The position numbers were made by a program, and so were the translations under genes. The notes under the pieces are model-generated. The model saw only the letters and a program-made list of their open reading frames with translations. It made no database searches and was not told the DNA's origin. From the NCBI GenBank assembly GCA_023382595.1, contig JAHDWB010000001.1:1-64000 (forward strand): 64,000 nt of DNA. Direction: 5' to 3'. Origin of the DNA: Anaerolineales bacterium (GTDB taxonomy: Bacteria; Chloroflexota; Anaerolineae; Anaerolineales; Villigracilaceae). Below are positions 1-8,420 of this stretch, piece by piece. The first letter of the stretch is position 1. Each line of letters begins with the position of its first letter.

Positions 1-81
1 ACTCTTCCTCACCTCTGTAAATTTGTTTTTTCGACAGTCTCGTTCGGCGTTTTGTTAGATTTGCAGAGAATTACTAACTCA

Positions 82-606
82 ATGATGCTGAAAATGTTCA
101 CGCCGCCTTTCGAATTCCCTAAACCAACAACTAAGTACTTTCCTTCTTTGAATTGGCTTACTCCATTACTGATAGTTACCTTGCCACTGTGCCTTGCATT
201 TATAACCCTGTTATTTAATATCGTTGATTTATTCAAAATCCCCGACCGCAATCCACTCCAAATCATCCAGTGCACAGGTTTTATTTTCACTCGCATTTTG
301 GCGGGAACCTTATTATTTTGCGCCACTCCCCTCTTCTTTTGTGCTACTTCCTTTGTACAGAAAAAGTTAGGACGTATCTTTTCAACATTCCTTGTTATGC
401 TATTTTCAGCCTTTTTAATAATCTACATCTGGTCTGAAATTCCAATGACAAATATCGTTGTTAGAGAAATTTGCTTCACGCCCTCTACTATGAGAGTTAC
501 CATATCATCACCTCAGTCTTGGATTTATGTGATGAACACAGTCTATACTATTTTATTGCTTTTGAATTTAATAGGTTTAATTACCCCCCCCAAAAAAAAC
601 GCCTAA
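82..606 (+). CDS. Hypothetical membrane protein, possibly an integron-cassette gene
   Basis: No family recognised. The 174-residue product has about four strongly hydrophobic stretches (near residues 35-55, 75-95, 105-125 and the C-terminus), so it is probably an inner-membrane protein. The frame stays open upstream to a TTG at 52, but ATG at 82 is the first good start. The context is the informative part. GTTAGAT (54-60) lies just upstream, and the stop codon is inside GCCTAAC (601-607). These match the two conserved core-site patterns of integron attC sites, and a stop codon inside the core site is typical of gene cassettes. Base composition is much more AT-rich than the GC-rich mod and pentose-phosphate genes nearby, which suggests transfer. 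The function is unknown; the cassette reading is an inference. Confidence 0.5.
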   Translation: MMLKMFTPPFEFPKPTTKYFPSLNWLTPLLIVTLPLCLAFITLLFNIVDLFKIPDRNPLQIIQCTGFIFTRILAGTLLFCATPLFFCATSFVQKKLGRIFSTFLVMLFSAFLIIYIWSEIPMTNIVVREICFTPSTMRVTISSPQSWIYVMNTVYTILLLLNLIGLITPPKKNA

Positions 607-800
607 CACAGCGTGCACTGGACGCCGGGGATGGCAAGCGCCAATGCGCTTGCTCTGGGCGATCCCAGTCAAGCTGGACGAACGGTGCTCGCTGGAGGCT
701 CGCTCGCCCGATCTGCGCACATCCCAAGCAGTTTTACACGCCTTAGCATTTTTCCCTGGACTGTCGTCCAGGACAGGCTGGCTGGACGGCTTCGCTATAG
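601..800 (+). repeat. attC-like half-site and degenerate intergenic repeat
   Basis: Starts with GCCTAAC at the stop codon of the preceding gene, followed by a GC-rich stretch with several short inverted segments. This resembles the 5' half of a long attC site. No matching GTTRRRY core is visible downstream, so the site is either degraded or not a true attC. The short open frames here have no coding character. Confidence 0.3.
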
Positions 801-810
801 ACCCCCATCC

Positions 811-851
811 GTCCCACTTCGTGGGACACCTTCCCCCCTAAAAGGGGAAGG
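811..851. terminator. Double hairpin, likely terminator of modB or dispersed repeat
   Basis: Two back-to-back perfect hairpins: GTCCCAC/GTGGGAC at 811-827 and CCTTCCCC/GGGGAAGG at 829-851. They lie 20 bases beyond the modB stop codon on the minus strand. They lack a strong T-run, so they may instead be a REP-type palindrome that also ends transcripts. Confidence 0.45.
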
Positions 852-871
852 CTCAGGCAAGTCCTTCACGC

Positions 872-1669
872 TCAATGCTGCTCATGTTTATCCAATCGCT
901 TGGTGAGCATGAGCAATATTAATGAGACGATCACCAATACGACCGACAAAGCCAATGCAACGTCGAGGTTGCGCTCGAAGCCGAGATAGATCGCCATCGG
1001 CATGGTCTGTGTAACGCCTTCCAGGTTCCCAGCAAATAGAATGGTCGCGCCAAATTCCCCTAAAGCGCGTGTCCATGTGAGAATTGCCCCACTTAATATG
1101 GCGCGCCCCGCAAGCGGAAACATGACTTCACTGAACAACTGCCATTGATTCGCGCCTTCCACACTGGCGGCTTCCTCCAATTGCCTGTCAATTTCACCAA
1201 ACCCGATCCGCACCAACCGAATGTATAACGGCGCAGCGACAAACGCCTGCGCAATGATCACAGCAACCGTGGTAAATGGAAGGCTGATACCGAGCGCAAG
1301 CAATGCAGAGCCGAATAATCCCCTGCGCCCAAATGCAATCAACAAGAGCAGACCAGCCACCGAAGGCGGGAGAACGATGGGTAGGTCTATCAATAGTTCG
1401 ATCCATGATTTGAATCGAAATTTCCAACGCGCCAATATATAAGCAAGCGGTGTGCCGAAAATCATTGCACCCATGGTCGTAATCGTGCTTGTAACCAAAC
1501 TTAACTGAAGCGCTTTGACGGCTTGCTCTGAAAGCGCATGGGTAAAAAACTCCGGATTGATCGAACGAATAAACAAAGCGAGAAACGGCAATAAAAATAA
1601 AGCCAGCAAAAAAACGCTGGGGATTATGAAAACCCACTTTGAAAGAAGGATGTTTTTCAATTTATCCAT
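872..1669 (-). CDS. modB: Molybdate ABC transporter permease ModB
   Basis: Inner-membrane permease subunit of a high-affinity molybdate (or tungstate) importer. The 265-residue product has the usual set of hydrophobic helices for this family. It also has the EAA loop that contacts the ATPase, visible as EEAASVEGANQWQLF, and the later GEFGATILFAG segment typical of ModB. Start chosen at 1669 (MDKLKNILL); the frame extends 27 codons further and would then overlap modA. It lies downstream of modA on the same strand. No modC ATPase follows, so an ATPase must be supplied from elsewhere. Family assignment is firm; substrate is inferred from the ModA neighbour. Confidence 0.9.
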   Translation of the reverse strand: MDKLKNILLSKWVFIIPSVFLLALFLLPFLALFIRSINPEFFTHALSEQAVKALQLSLVTSTITTMGAMIFGTPLAYILARWKFRFKSWIELLIDLPIVLPPSVAGLLLLIAFGRRGLFGSALLALGISLPFTTVAVIIAQAFVAAPLYIRLVRIGFGEIDRQLEEAASVEGANQWQLFSEVMFPLAGRAILSGAILTWTRALGEFGATILFAGNLEGVTQTMPMAIYLGFERNLDVALALSVVLVIVSLILLMLTKRLDKHEQH

Positions 1670-1681
1670 AAGTAAAGAAGC

Positions 1682-1702
1682 CGCGGGAGTTATCATCCCG
1701 CG
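1682..1702. other. Inverted repeat between modA and modB
   Basis: A perfect 7-bp stem, CGCGGGA/TCCCGCG, with a 7-base loop, between the modA stop and the modB start. There is no T-run, so it is more likely an intercistronic stability or processing hairpin than a full terminator. Confidence 0.35.
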
Positions 1703-1725
1703 ACGTACACTCCATCCAAAATCGT

Positions 1726-2523
1726 CTACCGGGCGGGCGCAAAACCCCACTTCTGCAAAACCGCCTGTCCATCAGCCGAAAGCACATAAGCAATGAACGC
1801 CTGCGCCAAATCGGGATTGGCGGATTCGAGCAATGACACAATCGGGTATTTTGCAAACACGTTCCATTGAACTGGAATTTCCATCTTTTGTAATTCAGGA
1901 GCGGCAACTGCATCCGAAGCGTACACAATGCCCGCATCCACTTCACCGAGTTGAACTTTTGCAACGACCTGTTTGACGTTGCCCTCATTGGAAACAACGT
2001 TTTCCATAACTCTATCTTTGAAATCCGCCCCGAACGAGCCGTTCATCAAGTCCAATGACCGGCGTGTATAGCCGCCCACAGGGACTTCTTCAGCCGCCAA
2101 CACGATCTTAATGCCCGGATTCGCAAGATCTTCAAGAGACTTCAGATCAGCGGGATTATCCCCCGGCAGGATAACAACAAGTTTATTGGTGAGAAAAAAT
2201 AGGTACGCTCCCTCCGTTATGAAGCCGCCTGCAATAAGCGCATCCATTTCGTTTGCAGTTGCAGACGCAAACACATCAACGGGTGCGCCCTCTTCAATTT
2301 GAGTTCTTAAGGCTTGCGACCCGCCAAAATTGAAGGTAATCGATACACCAGGATTTGCCATCTCGAAATCATCGCCAATTTCAGTAAAAGCATCCGTCAA
2401 TGATGCAGCTGCAAAAACCGTCAGAGTGCGCGACTCAAGCACAGGTGTGGGTGAAGAAGCGGCAGGGCTACATCCCGCTAAAAGTATTGCAAGCAAAAGC
2501 ATCAGCGACGAAAAACGTTCCAT
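1726..2523 (-). CDS. modA: Molybdate-binding lipoprotein ModA
   Basis: Substrate-binding component of the molybdate ABC importer. The 265-residue product has a lipoprotein signal ending in the lipobox LAGC at residues 15-18, so it is anchored outside the membrane. Mature family features follow: the AAASLTDAF segment, then NFGGSQALRTQIEEGAPVD, then FASA, which form the oxyanion-binding cleft in ModA. The C-terminal part contains GIVYASDA, also conserved in the family. It is the second gene of a padR-modA-modB operon, 6 bases after the truncated padR, and is followed by modB. Molybdate and tungstate cannot be told apart from sequence alone. Confidence 0.92.
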   Translation of the reverse strand: MERFSSLMLLLAILLAGCSPAASSPTPVLESRTLTVFAAASLTDAFTEIGDDFEMANPGVSITFNFGGSQALRTQIEEGAPVDVFASATANEMDALIAGGFITEGAYLFFLTNKLVVILPGDNPADLKSLEDLANPGIKIVLAAEEVPVGGYTRRSLDLMNGSFGADFKDRVMENVVSNEGNVKQVVAKVQLGEVDAGIVYASDAVAAPELQKMEIPVQWNVFAKYPIVSLLESANPDLAQAFIAYVLSADGQAVLQKWGFAPAR

Positions 2524-2529
2524 ATTCTT

Positions 2530-2760
2530 CTATGCCTTGACGGCTATTTGAGTTTTGCGCGCGTTCAACGACTCGACTTCTTCCAAACGGGTAAAAATAT
2601 TGTAGGTCTGGCTTAAACTGGCATGCCGAATTTCGCCAAGATGTTCAAGCAGTCGTTGATGAAGTTCGTACCCATGCGCGGGGGAACGTTCCAAAAATCC
2701 GAGCAAGGCGTATTCGGGCGAAAGTCCGCTTGTACGGCGAAATTCATTCGAGTTAGTCAT
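2530..2760 (-). pseudogene. Truncated PadR-family transcriptional regulator
   Basis: The 76 residues match the winged-helix start of PadR regulators: SPEYALLGFLE, then AHGYELHQRL, then a recognition-helix region ending TYNIFTRLEE. After residue 61 the similarity stops, and the protein ends where a normal PadR would continue into the wing and the C-terminal dimerisation helix (family length is usually 100-180 residues). It therefore looks 3'-truncated, although it has a good promoter and leads the mod operon. A short DNA-binding protein that still represses its own operon is possible, but dimerisation would be doubtful. Confidence 0.65.
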
Positions 2761-2766
2761 TCAGTG

Positions 2767-2794
2767 AGTATATATTGCAAAAAGATGTTGTCAA
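2767..2794 (-). promoter_or_regulatory. Sigma-70-type promoter of the padR-modA-modB operon
   Basis: Read on the minus strand, a consensus -35 TTGACA (2794-2789) and a -10 TATACT (2772-2767) are 16 bp apart. The -10 ends only 6 bases before the padR ATG, so transcription would begin at or next to the start codon. This predicts a leaderless or nearly leaderless mRNA. Confidence 0.7.
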
Positions 2795-2836
2795 GATGGC
2801 GGGCTAGGATTGTCTGGGCAATCACCCAAGCGCGCC

Positions 2837-3691
2837 TCACCCCGCCTGTACCACATCTTTTACCGCCACCCACTCCCCTGCAAACTTGGGATGCCCGGTC
2901 CAAACCAATGTGCCAGCATCCGTCAATGTACCGACGGAGCGTTTCACCACCTCATTCCCCCAGCCAAATAATTTATTCACGTCCTTCACCTGCGCCGCGC
3001 CGACCATGTTGAAGTACAGTTGCAGGATCTTCGCGCGCGCCTGGGATTCGGAGATGCGCCGCGCCTGCTCGGAGAGGTCGGGGAAATGGCGCGTCGTGAT
3101 CTCGTAGATGTGTGAATACTTCCATGCGCCCGCCTGTGCCACGCCGACAGGCAGAATTTTGAAATCGCGCTGCAAGTATTCCAACGCTTTGTTGAATTCC
3201 GAATCCTTCGCATTGGATAATTTCGACAGCTTCCGCAGATCCAGCGTATTCAATTTGCCGTGCTCGAACAAGGTTTCATAGACCTGCTTTGCGGCTTGCG
3301 TCAGGCGTCCCTCGCGGTAGGCGATCAGATAATCCTCTTCGGGTGCGCCGTAATTCTCGGAGAGCGCGTAAAAATACGGCGCGATCTCCAGAGAGATCAT
3401 CGTCGCCTTGCCGCGCAGGATCTTGGCGTAATACCAGATCTTTTTATCCAGCGAGTTGTCCTTCCAGCCCCAGGTGATATGACCGGGGTCATCATGCTGG
3501 TCTGCAACAGGACGATCCCCCGCAACGGCTGTCCACAGCGAGGGCAGGTCAATCCCCTTGATGGTCCAGAAATAGACGAAGCCGCGCTGGTTCACGAAGG
3601 TCAATGCCTGACGGGGAGTCGAAAGCCGCTTGTGTGGAGGCAGGTTGAAGGTCCGTGCGCGAAGCGTTTGCAGTTTCTTAACGTTGATCAT
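2837..3691 (-). CDS. AlkZ-related winged-helix protein
   Basis: The 284-residue product resembles the winged-helix proteins related to the DNA glycosylase AlkZ/YcaQ, which unhooks interstrand crosslinks. Visible features are an N-terminal block with TPRQALTFVNQRGFVYFW, a central WGWKDNSLDKK segment, and two helix-turn-helix-like repeats in the second half, around EFNKALEYLQRDFKI and the GWGNEVVKRSVGTL region. The catalytic QxQ motif of true AlkZ is not obvious, so glycosylase activity is not claimed. It is divergent from pgl, with only about 40 bp between the two starts. Family name moderately sure; role unknown. Confidence 0.6.
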   Translation of the reverse strand: MINVKKLQTLRARTFNLPPHKRLSTPRQALTFVNQRGFVYFWTIKGIDLPSLWTAVAGDRPVADQHDDPGHITWGWKDNSLDKKIWYYAKILRGKATMISLEIAPYFYALSENYGAPEEDYLIAYREGRLTQAAKQVYETLFEHGKLNTLDLRKLSKLSNAKDSEFNKALEYLQRDFKILPVGVAQAGAWKYSHIYEITTRHFPDLSEQARRISESQARAKILQLYFNMVGAAQVKDVNKLFGWGNEVVKRSVGTLTDAGTLVWTGHPKFAGEWVAVKDVVQAG

Positions 3692-3715
3692 GTCTGGATT
3701 TTAGTCCATGTGGGT

Positions 3716-3721
3716 TACAAT
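3716..3721 (+). promoter_or_regulatory. Likely -10 box for pgl
   Basis: TACAAT lies 10 bases before the chosen pgl ATG (3732), in a divergent gap of only about 40 bp. No Shine-Dalgarno sequence precedes the ATG, so a nearly leaderless transcript is likely, as for the mod operon. Confidence 0.4.
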
Positions 3722-3731
3722 CGCAAAGATA

Positions 3732-4454
3732 ATGGTCAAAATCTTTAGAGATGCGGATGAGCTCAGTCAATATGCGGCGCGCCTGTTCATCGAACTCGCG
3801 AACCGCGCCATTGCCGAACGCGGACAGTTTCTGGTTGCGCTTTCGGGCGGGGGAACGCCGATGAAATTATATGAAAGGCTCGCTTCTGAACCATTGGATT
3901 GGAGCCGCGCGCATCTCTTTTGGGGGGACGAGCGCTGTGTGCCTGTGGACGATGCGGGTAACAATTACGGACAAACAAAGAAGATCCTTTTTGACAAAAT
4001 CGGAACGACAAACATCCACCGCATCGAATCGGAACTCGAACCTGATGCCGCCGCCCAAGCCTACGCCCACACCTTGAGCGGATTCGCTGACGCGCCGTTC
4101 GACTTCCCGCGCTTCGATCTTGTCCTGCTCGGTATGGGCGATGACGGACATACCGCTTCGCTGTTCCCCAACTCGCCTGTGGCAATGACCGAACCCGTCA
4201 TTGCCGTCACCGCACATTATCAAGACCGCCCTGCAAACCGCGTGACCCTGACTCCATTGGTATTCAATCAGGCGCACGAGATCTGGTTTTTAGTGACAGG
4301 CGGCAGCAAGGCGGAGACGTTGCGTAACGTCTTGAAAGGTGAAAAAGACCCGGAGAAATATCCCGCGCAGAGAATCCAACCTGTAGATGGAAAGTTGGTC
4401 TGGATGATAGATAAAGCGGCGGGGAAGTTATTGGAATCTCCGCTGGTTGAGTAG
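3732..4454 (+). CDS. pgl: 6-phosphogluconolactonase
   Basis: Hydrolyses 6-phosphoglucono-lactone to 6-phosphogluconate, step two of the oxidative pentose phosphate pathway, in the cytoplasm. The 240-residue product shows the NagB/Pgl-type sugar-phosphate site: LSGGGTPMKLYERL, then FWGDERCVP, then the family signature GMGDDGHTASLFP. Start taken at ATG 3732 (MVKIFRDADEL); an in-frame ATG at 3708 would add eight unconserved residues. It is followed by gnd and zwf, so all three enzymes of the oxidative branch are adjacent. The last codons and stop (GGTTGAGTAG) coincide with a short repeat that recurs inverted downstream. Confidence 0.93.
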   Translation: MVKIFRDADELSQYAARLFIELANRAIAERGQFLVALSGGGTPMKLYERLASEPLDWSRAHLFWGDERCVPVDDAGNNYGQTKKILFDKIGTTNIHRIESELEPDAAAQAYAHTLSGFADAPFDFPRFDLVLLGMGDDGHTASLFPNSPVAMTEPVIAVTAHYQDRPANRVTLTPLVFNQAHEIWFLVTGGSKAETLRNVLKGEKDPEKYPAQRIQPVDGKLVWMIDKAAGKLLESPLVE

Positions 4455-4590
4455 GCGGCTGATTTCGATACATCTTTGCAAGAGCACTCAAGCAGCGCCG
4501 CCGTATCGAAACCAGCAGTTATTTAAAAAAAAAATATTCTATATCCGTGGTGGTTTCGGTACGTGGCGCTACAAGCGCCACTACTCAACC
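4445..4590. repeat. Imperfect inverted-repeat element between pgl and gnd
   Basis: GGTTGAGTAG (4445-4454, supplying the pgl stop) is repeated exactly in inverse orientation as CTACTCAACC (4581-4590). Shorter inverted pieces lie between them, including TTTCGATAC/GTATCGAAA. The same end sequence, GGTCGAGTAG, supplies the stop codon of the FAD/Fe-S gene at 12636-12645. It looks like a small dispersed palindromic repeat that settles at gene ends. Confidence 0.45.
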
Positions 4591-4623
4591 ACCGAGCATT
4601 TTGCAAATAAGGAGTATGGCAAT

Positions 4624-5535
4624 ATGGAACTGGCAATGATCGGTTTAGGGAAAATGGGCTTAAACATGGCAACCCGTCTCGTGCGCGGCGGACATCGCGT
4701 AGTCGGCTACGCGCGTACAAAGGAAAACGTGCAGGCTGCCATCAGCAACGGCGTGGACGGCGCATTCTCGCTCGAGGAAGCTGTCGGCAAATTGACATCC
4801 GCTCCCAAAACGGTATGGATCATGGTGCCTGCGGGAGATGCAACCACCGAGACCATCAACGATGCGGCTGCCTTACTGAACAAAGGCGACATTATCATCG
4901 ACGGCGGCAACTCGAACTATAAGGACACCATCCGCCGCGCAGAGATGCTCGCAGAAAAAGGCATCCACTTTGTAGACTGCGGTACCAGCGGCGGAATCTG
5001 GGGATTGACCGAAGGGTATAGCCTCATGCTCGGCGGCAAACCTGAAGTGACCGAAAATCTACGCCCCATTATCGAGACGCTCGCACCTGCCAAGGACAAG
5101 GGCTGGGGACGCGTCGGTCCGCATGGCGCGGGGCACTTTGTCAAAATGGTGCATAACGGCATCGAATACGGCATGATGCAAGCCTATGCCGAAGGCTTCG
5201 GCATTTTGAAGGCAAAGGAAGAATTCGGGCTCAACCTTGCGCAGGTCTCCCACATCTGGCAGCACGGAAGCGTGGTCCGCTCGTGGCTGTTGGATCTGGC
5301 GGCAAACGCCCTCGACGAAGACACCGAACTACAGGACATCAAGCCCTGGGTGGCAGATTCGGGCGAAGGGCGCTGGACAGTTTTCGAATCCATCGACCTT
5401 GACGTTCCCGCGCCGGTCATCACACTCGCGCTTCAAATGCGATTCGCCAGCCGTGATGAAGAGAACTATCCCGCGCGGATGCTTGCCGCTTTGCGAAATC
5501 AGTTCGGCGGGCACGCGCTGAAAAAAGCGGAATAA
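4624..5535 (+). CDS. gnd: 6-phosphogluconate dehydrogenase, short decarboxylating type
   Basis: Oxidatively decarboxylates 6-phosphogluconate to ribulose 5-phosphate with NAD(P)+. The N-terminus is a Rossmann fold (GLGKMGLNMATRLVRGG), followed by the 3-hydroxyacid-dehydrogenase-type segment FVDCGTSGGIWGL and the catalytic-lysine region GHFVKMVHNGIEYGMMQAY. At 303 residues it belongs to the short Gnd class (about 300 residues), not the 470-residue type. Start at ATG 4624 is fixed by AAGGAG at 4609-4614; the frame is open much further upstream without conservation. It sits between pgl and zwf. Confidence 0.93.
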   Translation: MELAMIGLGKMGLNMATRLVRGGHRVVGYARTKENVQAAISNGVDGAFSLEEAVGKLTSAPKTVWIMVPAGDATTETINDAAALLNKGDIIIDGGNSNYKDTIRRAEMLAEKGIHFVDCGTSGGIWGLTEGYSLMLGGKPEVTENLRPIIETLAPAKDKGWGRVGPHGAGHFVKMVHNGIEYGMMQAYAEGFGILKAKEEFGLNLAQVSHIWQHGSVVRSWLLDLAANALDEDTELQDIKPWVADSGEGRWTVFESIDLDVPAPVITLALQMRFASRDEENYPARMLAALRNQFGGHALKKAE

Positions 5536-5551
5536 CAAATGGAATTCGTGT

Positions 5552-7015
5552 ATGAATACCCCACTTTATAACGGACTTCTTACCAGCATTATCATCTTTG
5601 GCGCATCGGGCGACCTGACTCAGCGCAAGTTGATCCCCTCGCTGTTCAACCTCTTCCGCAAGCGGCGCACGCCGAAGAAATTCCAGATCATCGGCTTCGG
5701 CGGCACGGACTTTAGCGAAGATGCTTTTCGCGCACACCTGCACGAAGGCATGAAAAAATTCGCCTCGTTTGACTATACACAGGAGGAATGGGATATCTTC
5801 GCGCCCAACCTGCACTATGTCTGCGGGAAATACACCGAAGCGGACGCCTTTCAGAAACTCGCCGATTTCCTCGTCCGCACCGAAGAAGGCGATGCGAACC
5901 GCCTCTTTTACATGGCACTGCCTCCCACGCTCTTTCCGGACATCGTGGACAACCTCGATGCAACAGGTCAACTACGGGAAGATGGCGGCTGGCGGCGCGT
6001 TGTGCTCGAAAAACCCTTCGGCACAGACCTTGAATCCGCGGTAACGCTGAACAAACAGGTGCACAAGGCGCTGCACGAGAACCAGATCTACCGCATCGAC
6101 CATTATCTCGGCAAGGAGACCGTGCAGAACATCCTGTTCACGCGCTTTGCCAACACAATCTTCGAGCCGATCTGGAACCGCACCTATATCGACCATGTCC
6201 AGATCACGGTCGCCGAGCAGGTCGGCGTGGAACACCGCGCAAAATTCTACGACAGCGTCGGTGTCCTGCGCGACATGTTCCAAAACCACCTTTTGCAGCT
6301 TCTCAGCCTCGTCGCCATGGAACCGCCATCTTCGTTCAGCGCCCAGCACCTGCGCAACGAAAAGGTCAAGGTGCTCAACGCCATCAAACCCATGACGCCC
6401 GAACAGGTATCAGTGAACACGGTGCGCGCGCAATACAAAGGCTATTGCGACGAAGACCAGATCAACGACCGCTCCACCACCGCCACCTACGCAGCGTTGC
6501 GGCTCTTCATCAACAATTGGCGCTGGAAGGGCGTCCCGTTCTATCTGCGTTCGGGCAAGAACCTCGCCGAAAAACAATCGCAGATCATCATCCAATTCAA
6601 GGAACCACCGCTCGCCATGTTCCCGATGCAGACCATGAAGCCGAACATGCTCATGCTCTACCTCCAGCCCGACGAAGGCGTGCACCTGCGTTTCGAAGCC
6701 AAAGCGCCCGACACCGTCTCCGAAAGCCGCCCGGTGGACATGGAATTTCACTACGCATCCGCCTTTGGCAAGACCGCGATCCCGGAGGCGTATGAGCGTC
6801 TCCTGCTCGATGCCCTGCAAGGCGATGCTTCGCTCTTCACCCGCGCGGACGAAGTGGAATCTGCCTGGGCGTTGATCGACCCCATCCTGCAGACGTGGGA
6901 AACGCATCAGACTCCGCCGCTGGCTGGTTACAAACCCCGAAGCTGGGGACCACCCGAAGCCGATGCCCTGCTGGCGCGTGATGGACGTCAATGGCTGAAC
7001 GAGGAAAACGACTAG
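5552..7015 (+). CDS. zwf: Glucose-6-phosphate 1-dehydrogenase
   Basis: First enzyme of the oxidative pentose phosphate pathway: oxidises glucose 6-phosphate to 6-phosphoglucono-lactone and makes NADPH. The 487-residue length is normal. The coenzyme loop GASGDLTQRKLIPSLF is at residues 18-33, and the active-site signature RIDHYLGKETVQN, with the substrate-binding His/Tyr and Lys, follows at about 180-192. It starts 16 bases after the gnd stop, so pgl, gnd and zwf look co-expressed. No oddities seen. Confidence 0.95.
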   Translation: MNTPLYNGLLTSIIIFGASGDLTQRKLIPSLFNLFRKRRTPKKFQIIGFGGTDFSEDAFRAHLHEGMKKFASFDYTQEEWDIFAPNLHYVCGKYTEADAFQKLADFLVRTEEGDANRLFYMALPPTLFPDIVDNLDATGQLREDGGWRRVVLEKPFGTDLESAVTLNKQVHKALHENQIYRIDHYLGKETVQNILFTRFANTIFEPIWNRTYIDHVQITVAEQVGVEHRAKFYDSVGVLRDMFQNHLLQLLSLVAMEPPSSFSAQHLRNEKVKVLNAIKPMTPEQVSVNTVRAQYKGYCDEDQINDRSTTATYAALRLFINNWRWKGVPFYLRSGKNLAEKQSQIIIQFKEPPLAMFPMQTMKPNMLMLYLQPDEGVHLRFEAKAPDTVSESRPVDMEFHYASAFGKTAIPEAYERLLLDALQGDASLFTRADEVESAWALIDPILQTWETHQTPPLAGYKPRSWGPPEADALLARDGRQWLNEEND

Positions 7016-7112
7016 CTCCCGATCCATGGAATGACATAATTTCCACACAACTCCTCCACGACTTCCTGACGCGCAGGTGGGACAATCAGGAAAATTTATC
7101 ATGGAGGCACAA

Positions 7113-7511
7113 ATGAAGAATTCAAAATGGCTCTGGTGGACGCTCGGCACCCTGCTGGTGCTGGCATTGGTGGTCGGCACGGGGTTTGCCGCCTACCGTA
7201 TGGGATACGCCCGCGGCACATTTGCCGGTCAGGATGGCAGTGTTGCACAAGGCATGCCCCGTTTCCACATGCGCGGATTCGATAACGAATTCCGGGATGG
7301 GATGCGGCAGTTCCACATGCCCGGTTTCAACCGCTTCGACGGCAGACGCGGCGGCATCCTGCCGTTCTTCGGGCTGTTCGGCGGATTGCTGCGGCTGGCT
7401 GTGCTGGGATTGATCGTCTGGGGCGGCTACATGCTGATCAAGAACAGCGGCTGGAGGCTCGTGCGGGAACAGGCTCCCGTCAGCGCGCCTGCGGATGAGA
7501 AAAAGGAATGA
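7113..7511 (+). CDS. Small membrane protein with two transmembrane segments
   Basis: No family recognised. The 132-residue product has an N-terminal hydrophobic helix (about residues 6-27), a central Met/Phe/Arg/Gly-rich linker with two near-repeats (RFHMRGF and QFHMPGF), and a second helix (about 85-112). The Met- and His-bearing linker could bind metal, which is speculation. Start at ATG 7113 is set by GGAGG at 7103-7107; an ATG at 7101 lacks a ribosome site. It lies just upstream of a response regulator and histidine kinase, which may sense or regulate it. Confidence 0.6.
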   Translation: MKNSKWLWWTLGTLLVLALVVGTGFAAYRMGYARGTFAGQDGSVAQGMPRFHMRGFDNEFRDGMRQFHMPGFNRFDGRRGGILPFFGLFGGLLRLAVLGLIVWGGYMLIKNSGWRLVREQAPVSAPADEKKE

Positions 7512-7654
7512 GCGTGAATCCAGCTCATTAAGCAGGATCAAGCATCCGCTTCGAGTGAGGCGGATGTCCGCTTAAGGCATGTCTTCTTTTGCATCAGGTG
7601 ATGCCAATACCGGACGCTCCATTTCTCCCACACATTTTCTTCACACAAATATGG

Positions 7655-7660
7655 GATAAT
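7655..7660 (+). promoter_or_regulatory. Likely -10 box of the response-regulator operon
   Basis: GATAAT, in the extended context TGGGATAAT, ends 6 bases before the GTG start at 7667. No clear -35 or Shine-Dalgarno is seen. The spacing again predicts a leaderless transcript. Confidence 0.4.
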
Positions 7661-7666
7661 TTCAGC

Positions 7667-8350
7667 GTGACCCAAACCATTTTGATCGTGGATGATGAAA
7701 AAAGGCTGGTTTCGCTCCTGCAAAGTTATCTCGCGCAGGAGGGCTATCGGGTCGTGACCGCATACAACGGCAAGGACGCGCTGACGATTGCGGACAGGGA
7801 AAAGCCCGACCTGATCATCCTTGACATCATGATGCCCGAAATGAACGGATACGAGTTCATGCGCACGCACCGCCTGGGGAACGATACGCCCATCCTCATG
7901 TTGACCGCGCGCGTGGAAGACGAGGACAAGGTCATCGGGCTGGAACTCGGCGCGGACGATTACGTGACCAAACCGTTCAAGCCGCGCGAGTTGATGGCGC
8001 GCGTACGCAACATCCTGCGGCGGACCGGAAGGAACGAGCCAAAAGGAAAGCGCCTCAAAGTCGGAAAGATCAGCCTCGACCGCGATACCCGCGAAGTATT
8101 TGCCGGTGACCACGCCGTGGATTTGACCCCCTCCGAATTCGACCTGCTCGCCGCGCTGATGAGCTCGCCGGGGCGCGTCTATTCGCGGCTCGACCTGCTG
8201 GATGTGATCCAGGGCGTGCGCTACGAAGGCTACGAACGCACCATCGACACGCATATCAAGAACCTGCGCGGCAAACTGGAGGAGGATGCCCGCAAGCCGC
8301 AATACGTCGAAACCGTGTACGGTGTTGGGTATCGTTTGCGAAAGGCATAA
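7667..8350 (+). CDS. OmpR/PhoB-type response regulator
   Basis: DNA-binding response regulator of a two-component system. The 227-residue product has an N-terminal receiver domain with the acidic pair in ILIVDDEKR, the phospho-acceptor Asp in LIILDIMMPEMNG, the conserved Thr in MLTARVED and the Lys in YVTKPFKP. A C-terminal winged helix ends in the usual YVETVYGVGYRL. Start chosen at GTG 7667; an upstream ATG at 7589 would add 26 unconserved residues before the first strand. The partner histidine kinase begins 70 bases downstream, so the pair forms one operon. The signal and target genes cannot be read from sequence. Confidence 0.93.
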   Translation: MTQTILIVDDEKRLVSLLQSYLAQEGYRVVTAYNGKDALTIADREKPDLIILDIMMPEMNGYEFMRTHRLGNDTPILMLTARVEDEDKVIGLELGADDYVTKPFKPRELMARVRNILRRTGRNEPKGKRLKVGKISLDRDTREVFAGDHAVDLTPSEFDLLAALMSSPGRVYSRLDLLDVIQGVRYEGYERTIDTHIKNLRGKLEEDARKPQYVETVYGVGYRLRKA

Positions 8351-8420
8351 ATTCCAAACACGAAGGAAGACCTGAAGCCGCCGACCTTTGTCCACCTCGC
8401 GGCACTTCGTGATAAATAAC

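Noticed and set aside
613..906. Short open frames in the GC-rich gap before modB
   Set aside because: They overlap palindromes and attC-like repeat sequence, with no ribosome site or conserved motif.
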